Shown: positions 1 to 10,660, counted from the first letter of the stretch. The stretch is 64,000 nucleotides of DNA from Tulasnella sp. 424 (GCA_019633425.1 WSUB01000003.1:65480-129479), one strand, 5' to 3'. Program-made: numbers and translations. The notes: a model not told the origin generated them from the sequence alone.

Positions 1-640
1 CTGTTGTCGTCGAAATTGCTTTGCTTCGCGTCGTCGCTGTCTACAGCCTTGCACCATTCCACCGGTCGCTTCATCCCGAACCCGGAGCGTATACACCCAG
101 AGGAAGCATAGTATCGTAGGGATAAGCGTTTTGGAGCCTGAAACGTCGAGGAAGGCTGCATAATATCAGAGGAGAGAGGGGGAAACCACCTAGCGCTGCG
201 GCACCTGGTCTTCGTCTTGGGGGCGTCTTGCTAAACTGCAGTTGGTTGCTTGCGGAGGTGAGCTGACAATGTATCTAGCAAGATACTAATATACTAGCTC
301 AGAGAATATTGCTCTTGAAGCGGGGCATTACTGGCGATAGAGGAGTCGGGGTGGTTGTGCGGTACCAGGCTGAAATGGAATGCGGATCTCTTCCCATGCC
401 CCTGGCCACTTGTCTCGTCTCCGAACCTTCTGTTTAAACTACTGGCCACTCTCGCACTCGCCTCATACCGACGAGTCCTCCGGTACCTCTTCTCAATCTT
501 AAACCTTCTGCGAAAGTCTTACAAACCTGCTGAGCGGCCTCTGTTTGCTCATTGGTGGGTATCTACAACTCGCTCACTCTGAGCTCAACCCAGGATCTTG
601 AAGGCTCAGGGCCAAGCACTTTCAAAAATTCTGATGAAAA
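1..640. other. left edge, no gene supported
   Basis: I see no gene here. Short open frames occur on the plus strand (about 355-582) but they begin without ATG and show no recognisable domain. The right end grades into the left arm of the long tandem duplication described separately. It may hold the 3' or 5' flank of a gene outside the window. Confidence 0.4.
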
Positions 641-1189
641 AGGTAAAAACTCCGTTGCAGATCGTTGCTCCCAAATTTTACTTGATCAGCCTCTGCCTAT
701 GTTACCACTCAACCAGGGTTAAGGCAGGCAGTCGCTCACCTCCGCCTCTCCCGCGAAAACCATCCCCTACCAATATCTGTAACGAAATTTGGCGAGCGCT
801 GCCTGCGAAAAGAGATTCGTTAGCCGCACATCTGAAAGCCACGCCCAACGCCCTCAGCTCGTTTCACCTGTCACACCATTTGTCCCATCTTCAGCCCTTG
901 ATCTTGGACAAATGCTCAGTCTAGTGTACTTGAAACTGAATAGTGGCTGACCGACCCGTTACGAATGGAAGCGTTATCCCAGACCCGAACGCGATACTCT
1001 ACATGAAAAGAAGGTTGGACGCAACCATAAGTACCTTATAGATCCTATATATATCCGGCACCTTCCACTTTTTCGACGCCGACCGCGCCTTCTCCGAGTC
1101 GGAAATCGAAGTGAGCCCTCTAGAGGCGATTCTTCGGTAATCTTGCTACCGCATTCGGAAGAGCGGTGGCGAGGTCCTTTGACCATTCT

Positions 1190-1850
1190 GCCTGATCTTC
1201 ATAACGCTCAGCTTGACCGGCAATCGATCCCCGGACTATTCAAGGGCGATATCAACGTCGAAGGTCGGCGGGCAGTGTGCTAAATGTGAGATTGTGCACG
1301 TTACTCGCGCCGCTGTAGTGCAGTAATGGAACATTCTGGTAACGTGCGCCACAGTCTCATTTGCACGCATTTGGGATCCATGAGAGATTCAAATTTGGAC
1401 TAACACCGCTTGGGAAAACGCGACCCAGTGACATATGCATCCGTAAACCACCACATAACAAACCAGAAACAGCGTAGAAGGAGGAGTAGCGGTGAGGGAC
1501 GAACGCTAGGGTTGCAGCATATTATTTGAGACCAACCACTATATTATGATGCAAGACTGCTCGCTGAGAGAAGGCCGTTCTTGAAGGCGCTTTTATCACT
1601 TTGAAGGATGGAATCTTTCGACAATGCCGTCGTAATTTTGTTATCTCCGCTGTCGTTAATCGATACTCTTAGGAAAAGGGCCCGATACGGTCGAAAGCCA
1701 GTGATACTCACAGACTGATCGTTTGCGGCGGGTCGTCTTCCGCCATCTCCGCCTCCTCGATGGCTTTGGGAAGCAACCTCTGCCGATGTGTGACGTTTTG
1801 TGACACTCTCGCGGCACTTACACCAAGCACTGGGTGGCTGGTCCTTGAAT
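1190..1850. repeat. local tandem duplicate of 1851-2520, with a broken third gene copy
   Basis: The segment starting at about 1187 (ending in the motif cataacgctcagc) is repeated starting at about 1852, and similarity continues to about 1770 and 2540. Matched pieces include 1381-1545 with 1994-2160 and 1543-1740 with 2341-2545. The second copy carries an extra block at about 2160-2340. The repeat contains the 3' flank and extreme 3' coding end of the PPPPY-protein gene, so the left unit has one full gene plus a truncated remnant. Confidence 0.75.
1707..1790 (-). pseudogene. 3' remnant of a PPPPY-protein gene
   Basis: Read on the minus strand, this short stretch encodes an acidic tail ending in PPQTISL and a TGA that sits inside a GTGAGT donor-like motif, exactly as in the intact gene at 2514-3020. 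The PPPPYDA residues present in the intact copy are missing here. Upstream sequence no longer aligns to the coding region, so only about 20 codons remain. It is probably a by-product of the local tandem duplication of the gene's 3' end. Confidence 0.6.
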
Positions 1851-2513
1851 ATTCTGCCTGATCTTCATAACGCTCAGCGTTGACTGTTCAACGATATCGA
1901 TGCCGAAAGTCGGCGAGCGGCGCGTCACGCAGCTGGCGAAGCAGCACAGGAATGGAAAAGTGCGCCGCAGCCTCATTTGCCACATTGGGATCCATGAGAT
2001 TCAATTTTGGACCAACAGCGCTGAGGGAAACGCGACCTAAGTACAACTGCATATGCACACGTAAAGCACATAACAAGCCATAAACGGTGGAGGAGGAGGA
2101 GGTGTAGTGGTGAGGGACGAATGCTAGGGTTACAGCATAATATTTGAGACCAACCACGCGAACACCAGGGAGCAACCGACCAAGGCCGCCAAGTGAAGAC
2201 GGCCTGCGGAGCTACCCAGAACGGGTACGCCAGACCGATAGGCGTGAAGGTTCGGGCGGCCGGATGTCGCTTCGGGGTCCACGTCTTCTGAGGTGATGAG
2301 AGAGGAACGGACTGCAAAGAGTGAACAGACTGCGCATCCATATTACGGTGCGAGACTGCTCGCTGAGAGAAGGCCGTTCTTGAAGACGCTTTTATGACAT
2401 CGAGAGACAGTCTATGGAATCTTTTGACAATGTCGTCGTAGATTTGTTGTCTCCACTATCGTAAATCGATACTGTTAGGAAAAGGGCTCGATACAGTCGA
2501 AAGAGAGTGATAC

Positions 2514-3020
2514 TCACAGACTGATCGTTTGCGGGGCATCGTACGGAGGCGGCGGGCCACCATCCGTCATTTCTTCCTCTTCGGGAACAGCGTTCACCTG
2601 AGGAGCGGGTTCTTCCGGTTCAGGATCCCTGCCTCCGACCAACTTGAAAATGGCGTTTAGCGGCCATTTGTTAAACATCCCCCAGGCGGTGTTCTCTACA
2701 TTCTCGATGCGTTTGGTTGCCGAAGCTTCGTTGACCACGAACCCCGGAGGCACGCGCGCAACGCGAGGTGGGACGTGGACGTTGCGCGGCACGCGCCGCG
2801 GAACAGATATGACGGCGGCGGATCGCCTCAGCGAGGGAGGTGGTAGACTTGGGACTTCGAACAGTGAGCCTTGACCATGATCAAAGTCGATCTGGGGCCT
2901 GTCGGTGGACACATTGGGGGTGAAGGCGGACGCCGATGTCGCCGTTGGGGTGTGGTTGTTGGAGATGCCGTGACGACCAGTCTGCGCAACAGTCGCAACG
3001 GGAAGGCGGATGTGGGCCAT
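2514..3020 (-). CDS. small PPPPY-motif protein, copy 1 (unknown function)
   Basis: I do not recognise this 168-residue protein. The N-terminal half is low complexity, rich in Thr, Pro and Ser. A conserved core follows, about residues 105-130, with the pattern I-E-N-V-E-x-x-A-W-x-x-x-N-K-W-P-L and then a Gly-Gly. The C-terminus is acidic and ends with PPPPY followed by DAPQTISL. PPxY is the classical ligand of WW domains, including those of Rsp5/Nedd4 ubiquitin ligases; a role as adaptor or substrate is inference. The start is a true ATG. The stop codon lies within CTGTGAGT, so the last exon could instead splice onward. The gene lies in the left duplication unit; its paralogue is at 6797-7279. 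There is no signal peptide or membrane segment. Confidence 0.6.
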   Translation of the reverse strand: MAHIRLPVATVAQTGRHGISNNHTPTATSASAFTPNVSTDRPQIDFDHGQGSLFEVPSLPPPSLRRSAAVISVPRRVPRNVHVPPRVARVPPGFVVNEASATKRIENVENTAWGMFNKWPLNAIFKLVGGRDPEPEEPAPQVNAVPEEEEMTDGGPPPPYDAPQTISL

Positions 3021-3119
3021 ATATCACGATGGAGGGTGGGGAGGATTGTGCCTGTGGAAACAGAGACGATTAGCAACTTTGCGGAGAGAAAGCGAAAAAG
3101 GTGAACAAACGTGGAGAAG

Positions 3120-3480
3120 GGGGCCTATGAGACGTTGAGAGAATCCAGGACAAGGTGGATGCGGCTAGAGTCGAAAGCAGTCTCACGAGAGTTGTGTGTG
3201 TGGGGGGAGGGGGAGTAAGTAGAGGGAGGAATGAGGAGGGTTGGAAAGCAGACTGATGCTGTGTGGGCGCTTTGTCGAGAATATTGTTTGGCTCGCGCGG
3301 CAGCGCGCCACCATCGAAGAGCATCTTCGTCTCGCTCAATCTTGAGGTCAACTTCCAGGCCGGAAAGCTCGGTGGAATACATGGAATACATTGATGACAC
3401 CGAGAGGTCATTTCTGTCAGGCGTGAGTTGAGGGGAAGTCGTTGGGGAGTTGGAGGGTTCAGGACTGCCAGTGTGATACT
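3120..3480 (-). other. conserved block upstream of PPPPY gene copy 1
   Basis: Read on the minus strand, the peptide around 3380-3320 (MYSTELSGLEVDL) matches MYSTKLSGLKVVL encoded at about 7640-7600 in the other unit, after which the frames diverge. It is either an upstream exon, a separate decaying gene or a conserved 5' region. I cannot connect it to the PPPPY frame with a convincing intron. Confidence 0.3.
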
Positions 3481-6400
3481 TTTAAGCATTTTAATTTGCC
3501 TCCGAGTCCGTGAAAACAGGGTGCTCGGTTAAACACGTTTTGTTGGCAAGGCGTTTCTTGACGTTATTGACCGATGTCGAAAGGGAGTGATGCCCCTGAG
3601 AATATCTGGTGGCTTTTATGGCCGGAAGAGCTACTCACCGTTGAAAATTCGATTTAGGTGGCTTCAAGGAAGGCCTAACCCCCTACTGTGTCCAGGTCCT
3701 TCCAAGATTGTACATATGAGATCATCCTGATAGACTCGGAAGGAAGGACCGCGTGTGAAAGAAAGCCTTGAACGAGGGTGAGAAATTGGGCTGGCTGCTC
3801 TTGCTATTCGGAAGAAGGACTCTGGAGGGATAAAGGTGGTGGGCCATAAGTAAAGGAGGAGGGTGTAGATTTCACGCTCCTGTCGTATCCTTTTACTCTT
3901 TGTATGCTGTGCGATCTGTCACTTGCTGGGTATGCCGCCGTGTTGCCGCGGACAAGCAGTGTTGGCGGATCCAACGTCGACGGACTTCTGAGAAGCTGGC
4001 GGCCGCAACGCTTCCAAGAACCAGCTTTTCAGCAGCTCCAACTCTGTCGGATCTTCTGGACTGGTTTCTGAGCTGGCTTCCGAGGTTCTAGAGAAGAGAG
4101 CAGCATCGGTCTGATCCGGAGAGCGGCGAGGCAGGCGGTTCCCGTCAGACCAGTATAATATTGAATACGTGGACGTCTCTACGATCTCAAGAACATAAGT
4201 GAATTGTGCTGAAGATATGCTTACTGGAGGGATGCTAGGAATGGGGCTTTCTTCTCGGCCGGGATACGTCGGTCACCTCTTCATCGTGGTTGTTGGACTG
4301 GGTCGAATTGATTATTTCAATCTGCCCCTTAGCCTATGAATGGTCCAAGCTGCAATCCGTTCTAGCTGTGAGATCTTGCTAAGATGTATCGTGTGGTGGT
4401 TTTCAAGGAGGAGAGTCGAGGGACGGTGGTGGTGGGGGAGGCAGAACGGGGGGTGGAGGGGAAAACGAGCTAACGGCCCGTTCCCGAATACTAGCCCTGA
4501 TTCATCGAACAAAGCCCCCCAAGCTTGGCATCTGTCACAACATCACTACAGCCTTTCCACGGCTCGGCCTTGTGATAGGCTATCTCACTCGACCGCCCCA
4601 CCTGCTTTACCTTCTCGCTCCAAAGAGGCTATTCATTCCTCTGGGCGATCCCGACAAGAATCCAAGCCTTCCATACTCATCGGAGCAAGCTTTATCCCCC
4701 CCATACTCAGCTTAGCCCCTCCAGTCTCAATTGCGATGGATCCATGCTTCAAGTCTTCACCACTCGCTTTATGAGAGGTTGGAATAATCCGTTTCGTTAA
4801 AAACTGTATTCGGGTTTCCTAGTCGTTATCATGACGTTCACTGTCGCCTACCAGCGACAGCCGTTGCATCGCCGTAACACCATGTACTCTACCAAATCTG
4901 TCGACTGGCCCCACCACCTCAGTGGGACTGGCCCTAGCCCCTTACATCGCTGCTATGGTTTAAATCATCACAAGCCAAAAGGTGGACAGTACGCCTTCTA
5001 GGAGACGTTATACATCTGTGCCGCAACAACGATTACGACGTGGTACGTATGCTACGGCCTGCACCGCATTTGGACATTTAGATCCATACCGTACATGCAC
5101 GAAATACTCTGTCGCTTGTTTTATCTTGACCTTTCGGTACTCTAAAATTCTTCCTACCCGATGCTCGTTCTCGTTTGCGTTCCCGGAGCGTGTTCTGTCT
5201 ATCGTAGTCGTACACCGCTCCGCGGGCAGCTATCAATGGTCACGCTCGATGGATCAAATACAGAAGCAACTTCCTTTCAGTTACCTTTCTCCTCGAAGCG
5301 TCTCGGTTCATACTGCCAACTGGCTTTGGGCAGTTTTGTTGGGGGCGGGGCGACCACTCGGCTTGAGGGGCGTGTAGAAGCAGATAGCAACCGTCGCAGA
5401 AGGTTTCTGGTACCAACCTGGACTCTATCAGCCGCTGCACAAGCTCTAGCCAACAAGGATTGAGGTAGAAACAGTCGTGTGGTGCACCTCCGCCTCTACC
5501 GTGCAAACTGCCTTCGAGCATCTCTATCCAACGAAATCCTGCGCCAGGTTCTTGGGCTGTACATTAAAATTGTCGTGTCCAAGGTCCTTGGCTCGTTTTA
5601 CCAGCTATTACATTTGTCCCATCTTGAGCACCTGATCTCGGACAAGTGGTTAGTCTAACGGGTTTCAAGTTCCGTCGACTCTCAGCTAAACTATCTGAGA
5701 CCTAGACATAATTTCCGTGCGTGGTCATCCGAAACGTAACTTCAACTACCTCGTTTATCCATATCTGGTTCCATCCCCATTTGGGACCCCAGCTGAGTTG
5801 GAAACCGCGTCAACCCGCCAGAAGGCGATGTTTTGCGACTGCGCAAGGGAAACAGCAAAGTTCTTGGCTACTGTATCTGATCTTACTCATACCGCTTATC
5901 GTTTGGGCTCGTGTCTGCATTGTGCTCGCCAATTGGGCGCGAGGCATGTCGCGAGGAAAGACGCCGAGGAGCCCCTGCCATCCACCCTTTAGCTCAGAAC
6001 CACATCGTTCTATTCATCTATCACAGAGCTGTATTTAGACTAACACCGTTGATATTCAAGATAGTAGTGGTTGTCAAGCAATCCCGGTTCACCGGCGATG
6101 CCGACGTCGACGTCACACTACTGCGAGATTGCACCCCGTTCTTGAAATGGCAAATGCAGCTGAAGAGCCCTCGACAGAACATTCTAGCGGCACAACCTTA
6201 TCTTACCGAGACCCGGACGGAGTCGTGTTGGGTTGCCATGTCGACGGCATTGCCACTACGATAGGGGTTCATGACGTTATTTGAGTTTGGACTGCCTACA
6301 ACACGCGGAGAGAATACGACTCGAGTACAACGACGCGCATATATACCGAAGACACAGACCAAACAAGAAAGGGCGGAGGAAGAGATCAATATTGGTGAGG

Positions 6401-6796
6401 GGCGGAAATGCCAAGGTTATATAGTTTATATAACAACCACTCGAACACGAACACGAGGCAAAGCGACGTACCAAGCCGGCCAAGTACAATCAATCGGCAT
6501 GGATGCTGCCGGGGATACGCGTCGATCGTCTGGCGGCCAATCGTCACCTCTCCATGCGGGTGTTCTGAGCTGGTGCTGCAATATCGGACTGCAAAGAGCA
6601 AGACGACCGCTGCGTGGGCGTCGTGCTCAGATGAGGCCGTTGTTGTAAATAACACATTTGCCAGCTTGATAGTTCAATTTACGGAACTTCTTTTCAATGT
6701 AGTTGTTGTTGGGTCCCTTCCGCTATCGTAAAATCAATCGTCTTAGTAAAGGGCTTGATACCGTCGAAAGATAATGGAATGGCACTCACAGACGTG

Positions 6797-7279
6797 TTAT
6801 TTAAATGAGTATGGCGGAGGCGGATACTCGTCCTCAGAACGTTCCTCCTCCGCAGCTTTGGGTGCAACTTTTGCTGGAAGAGCGGCCTCTCCCTGCTGAG
6901 GCTCCCTGCCTCCGCCGAGTAACCCGAATAAACTGCCCAAGGGCCATTTGTCGAGCAGACTCCAGGTGGTTGTTGTCATCTTCTCGATGTTTTTGATGAC
7001 AGCCGCTTCGTTGATCTGGATGGGAACGCGGGTGACGCCAGGGACGACGTGGGGCCTGCGCTGTTCCGGAGTATGACATGAAGTGGCGGCGGATGGTTTG
7101 GGAGGAGGTGGTGTTGGGTTAGGGACTTGTGATAAGGTGTTTTGGGGGTGGCCGATGTCGTCGTGCGCTGACACGTTGGCAACGAACGGCGCTGATGGTA
7201 TCGCGGAAGGGCGCTGACTGGGGTTGTTGGCACGAGCATCACGAACAACGCTTGTAACGGAAGGGCGAGTAGGAGCCAT
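6797..7279 (-). CDS. small PPPPY-motif protein, copy 2 (unknown function)
   Basis: This 160-residue paralogue of the product of 2514-3020 has an ATG start. Its N-terminal half is rich in Pro, Ser and Thr. The shared core (about residues 95-125) reads I-K-N-I-E-K-M-x-x-x-T-W-S-L-L-D-K-W-P-L-G-S-L-F with a following Leu-Leu-Gly-Gly-Gly. An acidic tail ends in DEYPPPPYSFK. Here TAA precedes the CTGTGAGT donor-like motif that follows the coding end in both copies, so a 3'-UTR intron is possible. The core and the terminal PPPPY are the conserved parts, while the linkers differ, which suggests selection on the core and the motif. No known domain is recognised. Confidence 0.6.
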   Translation of the reverse strand: MAPTRPSVTSVVRDARANNPSQRPSAIPSAPFVANVSAHDDIGHPQNTLSQVPNPTPPPPKPSAATSCHTPEQRRPHVVPGVTRVPIQINEAAVIKNIEKMTTTTWSLLDKWPLGSLFGLLGGGREPQQGEAALPAKVAPKAAEEERSEDEYPPPPYSFK

Positions 7280-7951
7280 GGTTTGGGAGTTGGAGGATGT
7301 CGAGGATAGAGATGAGCAGGAGGCTGTGTTTGGTGGAGAGGAAGGAGGTGGTGCTGAGTAGCAGAGGCGGTCTCTGAGGCGTTGAGAGTGAGTTAGACAG
7401 GTGAGGCGTTGAGAGTGGGTTAGACAGGTGAGATAGAGAAGACCGCACTATCACTGGAGAGAGGGAGATGGGAGGAGGAGGGGAAGAGTGTTAAAGCGCG
7501 GACTGGAGTATGAAGCTTTTTGACATTGTACATCGGGTGTTACATAGTCACGCCAGCAGCAATCACGGGGCGCATTGTCACCTCGCTCGATCCAAGGACA
7601 ACTTTGAGGCCGGATAGCTTGGTAGAATACATTGGATATCTTGGTGGACTCGAGAGATGATAGCGGCGGGCGTGAGTCGAGGGAGAGTCGACGAGGGAAT
7701 CGAGAGCAATTTGGGACTAAGTGGAAGCCCTGCAGGCATTTATTTACCTTTGGGGCCAAAGGGCGCTCGGTGAAACGCGTTTGGTTGGCACGCATTATTT
7801 CCTGACGTTATCGACCAATTTCGAAAAAGAGTGATGTCCCTGGAAAATCTAGCCACCTGTTGTAGCCCGAAGAGTACTTGACCTTCGATTCGAAAAGAGG
7901 CGTCGAGGAAATTACCCCTACTGTGGAAGATACCTCCCGCAATCGTACACA

Positions 7952-8550
7952 TCAGATCATCCTTGTGAGGGTCGCCCTGTGGAGCCGCCCAGTGCGAGCC
8001 TGAGAAAGAAGGCCTATTACTCGGAGGAGGAAAATCCCGGCGGTCATAAAGGCAGGAGGAGAGCAGAGATTCGCGCTCTGATTATATCTTTCGACTCTTG
8101 TGCTCCTTGACGATCTGTCGCTGGCTGGTGTCTTCATGGTTTGCCTTGGACGGGCGCTCATCGTCGAGGGAACCAACGCCCAGCAACTTCTTTGAGAGCT
8201 AGACGCCACAAGCTTTCCGAGGGACCAGCTTCTCAGCAGGTCAACTTGATTTGCGCTTCTGAGCTTGATTCTGAGCTTCTGGCGGAAGGAGGAGCAGCGG
8301 TTTGGTTCGCGCTTGTCTGGGAGCCTCAAGGCAAGGTCGTCCAGTATGATGTTTGACGTCCCCATGGGTCTGAAATGCTCGGCGCCCTGCCCCTGCAATC
8401 AAGATATGCTTGCTGAAGTGGTTTGAACGCCGGGCTTCCTTCATGATTGGGACACGTCATCCAGCTGTTCTTCAAGACGTGGTTGAACCACACGAAAAGG
8501 TCAAGTTGGGTAGGAGATGGCTTGCCCAGTTGCTCCAACATGTTCTTGAA
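7952..8550 (-). other. possible decayed or small gene (low confidence)
   Basis: A minus-strand open frame at 8326-8541 encodes a peptide starting MLEQLGKPSPTQLDLFVWF and ending near LQQAYL. A second frame at 7952-8398 carries LLRSWSLGKL, which resembles LLKSWFLEAL encoded at about 4050-4020 in the left unit. In the left unit the first peptide is interrupted by stops. This may be a gene that survives only in the right unit, or a pseudogene in both. Exon joints could not be settled. Confidence 0.2.
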
Positions 8551-8634
8551 ATAGAGGCTCTTGATAAGTGTGGTACTTGTGTGTAGAATTTTGAAGAAGG
8601 TGAAGGGGGATATGGAATGGTGGCGGGATTGGTT

Positions 8635-8648
8635 GGGGGGGGGGGGGG
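8635..8648 (+). repeat. G14 homopolymer
   Basis: A run of fourteen G residues lies in noncoding sequence of the right duplication unit. It is not present at the equivalent place in the left unit, which instead has a broken G-rich stretch near 4430-4460. Confidence 0.9.
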
Positions 8649-8826
8649 ACGAGATGGTAGTACGTTCGAACTCTCTCGAGTATCCCTTCTGAACTGCCCT
8701 GATCTCATTTGTCCATGCCGGACCGAGCCCTCCTTGGCATCTCCCTCTACCTCGTCACAATTCCCGATGTCCGACGTGAGTATGGGCGGCTACCTTACTC
8801 GACAGTCCGTCAGTCTGTTTTTAGAG

Positions 8827-9260
8827 TATAAAACGTAAGCTGGCTCGCGCTTTTCGTTGGCCAAGGGGGGTCATTCATTAGACAAATTCAACACGACGAA
8901 ACCTCTACCACTTCCGTTAAACGCTTCCACAACTTGAGCACATGCCTCGAAGACACTGTCTTCGTCTAGCTCGTCTCGACGGCTGGCCACCAGACACGGC
9001 GTCCAGCCTCTTTCCAGTCCTAATTGCGATGGTATTGCATCCTCCTGGTTCTCGGGACTTGCCAGACAAGCACTCAGAATATTTCCTTTCTTGGAGGCTG
9101 CATCCCAGTTTCTGCGTCGTCATGTTACCGTCGTCTATTGCCATAGTGTCGGCGCCATGGACTGACGCGACGCGTCCGGCGTTCGGCCTGTCCACTAGCC
9201 CCACCTCAGCGTACCTGGCTCCATTCCTTTTTCAGCACCTCTCAGAACAATCGTGATTCA
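8827..9260 (+). other. TATA box followed by a short open frame, coding status doubtful
   Basis: A TATAAAA box at 8827-8833 lies about 110 bp upstream of an ATG at 8942 that opens a 104-codon frame. The aligned part of the left unit (about 4780-4960) does not keep this frame, and the product shows no domain. The promoter may be real but the product is not supported. Confidence 0.2.
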
Positions 9261-9559
9261 GCTCACCACAAGCCATAAGAGAGGCAGAGCGCGTTCTGAG
9301 AGCATTTCAGCTCCTGCGACGCGTACGTTATCGCCGCAGCAAAGATTACGACGTTATACTACGTAGTCCTCGGCCAGTTACACCGATGCCAATCCACATG
9401 ACCACATTGTGCATGTCCCATATACCCATTGTTCTTTCCAACCCCTTGGCGCTCTATAGTTCTTCCTAACTCGTAGCCCGCTCCCGTCTGCACTCACGAA
9501 GCGTGTTCCTGCCTAACACAGACAGCACACTGCCCCGCTCCGGCAGTTATCACTCGTCT

Positions 9560-10420
9560 CATTCGCATTCGGCGGATTAAAGGCGGCAGCATTCCCTTTA
9601 AAGGCTATCCTCTCGAAATAGTCTCGTTGAGAGTCTATTCAGGAAGCTAATTCGCTTGACAATCTGTTAGTGCGGGGCGACTCCTCGAGTTGAAAACGCG
9701 ACACCTTTTGAAGCCGAGACCGCCTGTCGCGGATGGGATATACATCGACCTGTGTATGGGTCGACATTTGGTCTCTGGCCCCGTTCATACCTTAACATTA
9801 AGCTAGACGCGTATGCTCCACTGGAAGTCTGAGATAGACTCTGGGCCAATCGAGCACGATACTTCAAAGGAGAGTATGATTCAATGAGCTCGGTATCCCG
9901 TTCGTTTAACCACCTCCGCTTGGGAGCCTCGCACACGTCCTCTAGGTACTTCTGGGATGACCGGCTAGTCAGGCCGCAAGGACTCGTCGATTCACTCACC
10001 GACTCCATTGGTCCTTTGCCTATCATCTCCAACGGGATACAGAACATAATTCCCGGTATCACGGACGTATTCATTTTCACATGCAGTCCTTAGTGCCGTC
10101 ATAGCTAGTGTCGGCATTATCGCTTCTGCCGAATGAAGTCTAAACACCTTGTACGCTACATGAAATCTGTGGGGTACCTGACACGCTGCTCGGCTATGAA
10201 AATGCAATTGTGATCGATTAACTCCTGAGTTCTGAAAGAATTGGAAATAAAAAAACCGAAGAGGAGCCCCGGAAACTCAAAGGGGAGGAGTCCTTTGAAA
10301 TTGACCGAAGGATCAGCAATGATATTGCTATCGAGGGGAACGCAGTAAGTCCAGGGAGGAAACGCTCCCATGACTTGGTCCCATTCATGGGAACATGACT
10401 AGCCCACTGAGCAAAAAGTG
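9560..10420 (-). other. gene-poor stretch with coding-like minus-strand fragments
   Basis: On the minus strand an ATG frame at 10371-10156 (starting MGAFPPWTYCVPLD) is followed by a second frame at 10207-9992. A GTGAGT donor-like site follows at about 9992, and a third frame runs over 10074-9667. No plausible short intron joins the first two, so this could be a broken gene. No domain is recognised. Confidence 0.2.
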
Positions 10421-10421
10421 A

Positions 10422-10506
10422 CTGCTTCGGTGAGACTCGAACTCACAGCCTCCTGATGACCGGGACGGTAACAGTCAGACGCGCTAACCAATTGCGCCAC
10501 GAAGCA
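10422..10506 (-). tRNA. tRNA-Asn(GTT) with an 11-nt intron
   Basis: On the minus strand the acceptor stem TGCTTCG pairs perfectly with CGAAGCA, with discriminator G. The D arm has GCGC pairing around AATTGGTTA. The anticodon stem TCTGA pairs with TCAGG with one G-U. The T arm GTGAG-TTCGAGT-CTCAC is canonical. Eighteen nucleotides separate the two halves of the anticodon stem instead of seven. Placing an intron at the canonical 37/38 site gives the loop CTGTTAA, anticodon GTT (Asn) and an 11-nt intron, CCGTCCCGGTC. The body closely resembles eukaryotic cytosolic tRNA-Asn. It sits just downstream of the CSC1-type gene. Confidence 0.93.
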
Positions 10507-10660
10507 AGATATGCATTCGACTCATTTTGCCTCTACTAGTAGTGCTACTCCTGGTCGAGTCGAAGTGGCAAAAATTATGCGATGTTGTTAGAGAAAAGGA
10601 TTTGAAAAAGTGCATAAGTTACAAAGACATATCGTAGCGGTCGTGTACAGTATGGAAAGG

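Larger units (their letters stand above)
640..5260. repeat. tandem segmental duplication, left unit
   Basis: This stretch aligns collinearly, with many substitutions and small indels, to about 5370-9560. Matching blocks I can see by eye include 886-926 with 5618-5660, 2390-2520 with 6680-6800, the coding region 2514-3020 with 6797-7279, 3360-3440 with 7610-7690, 3500-3720 with 7745-7960, 3830-4060 with 8040-8240, 4200-4300 with 8395-8490, and 5020-5250 with 9340-9560. The offset is about 4.73 kb at the left and 4.3 kb at the right. The difference is a block present only in the left unit (1190-1850), plus other indels. Order and orientation are the same in both units, so this is a head-to-tail duplication that has since diverged. 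Confidence 0.8.
5370..9560. repeat. tandem segmental duplication, right unit
   Basis: This is the partner of the left unit, in the same orientation. Divergence is high enough that most short reading frames are not conserved between copies. The PPPPY-protein gene is the exception, because its C-terminal half stays readable in both. The stretch at 8827-9260, which has a TATAAAA box followed by an ATG-initiated frame, aligns with 4780-4960 in the left unit, where that frame is not conserved. Most of the unit is therefore best regarded as conserved flanking or decayed sequence rather than additional genes. Confidence 0.8.

Noticed and set aside
355..924. Plus-strand frames in the left edge
   Set aside because: Neither begins with a convincing ATG. 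The second is not conserved in the aligned right duplication unit.
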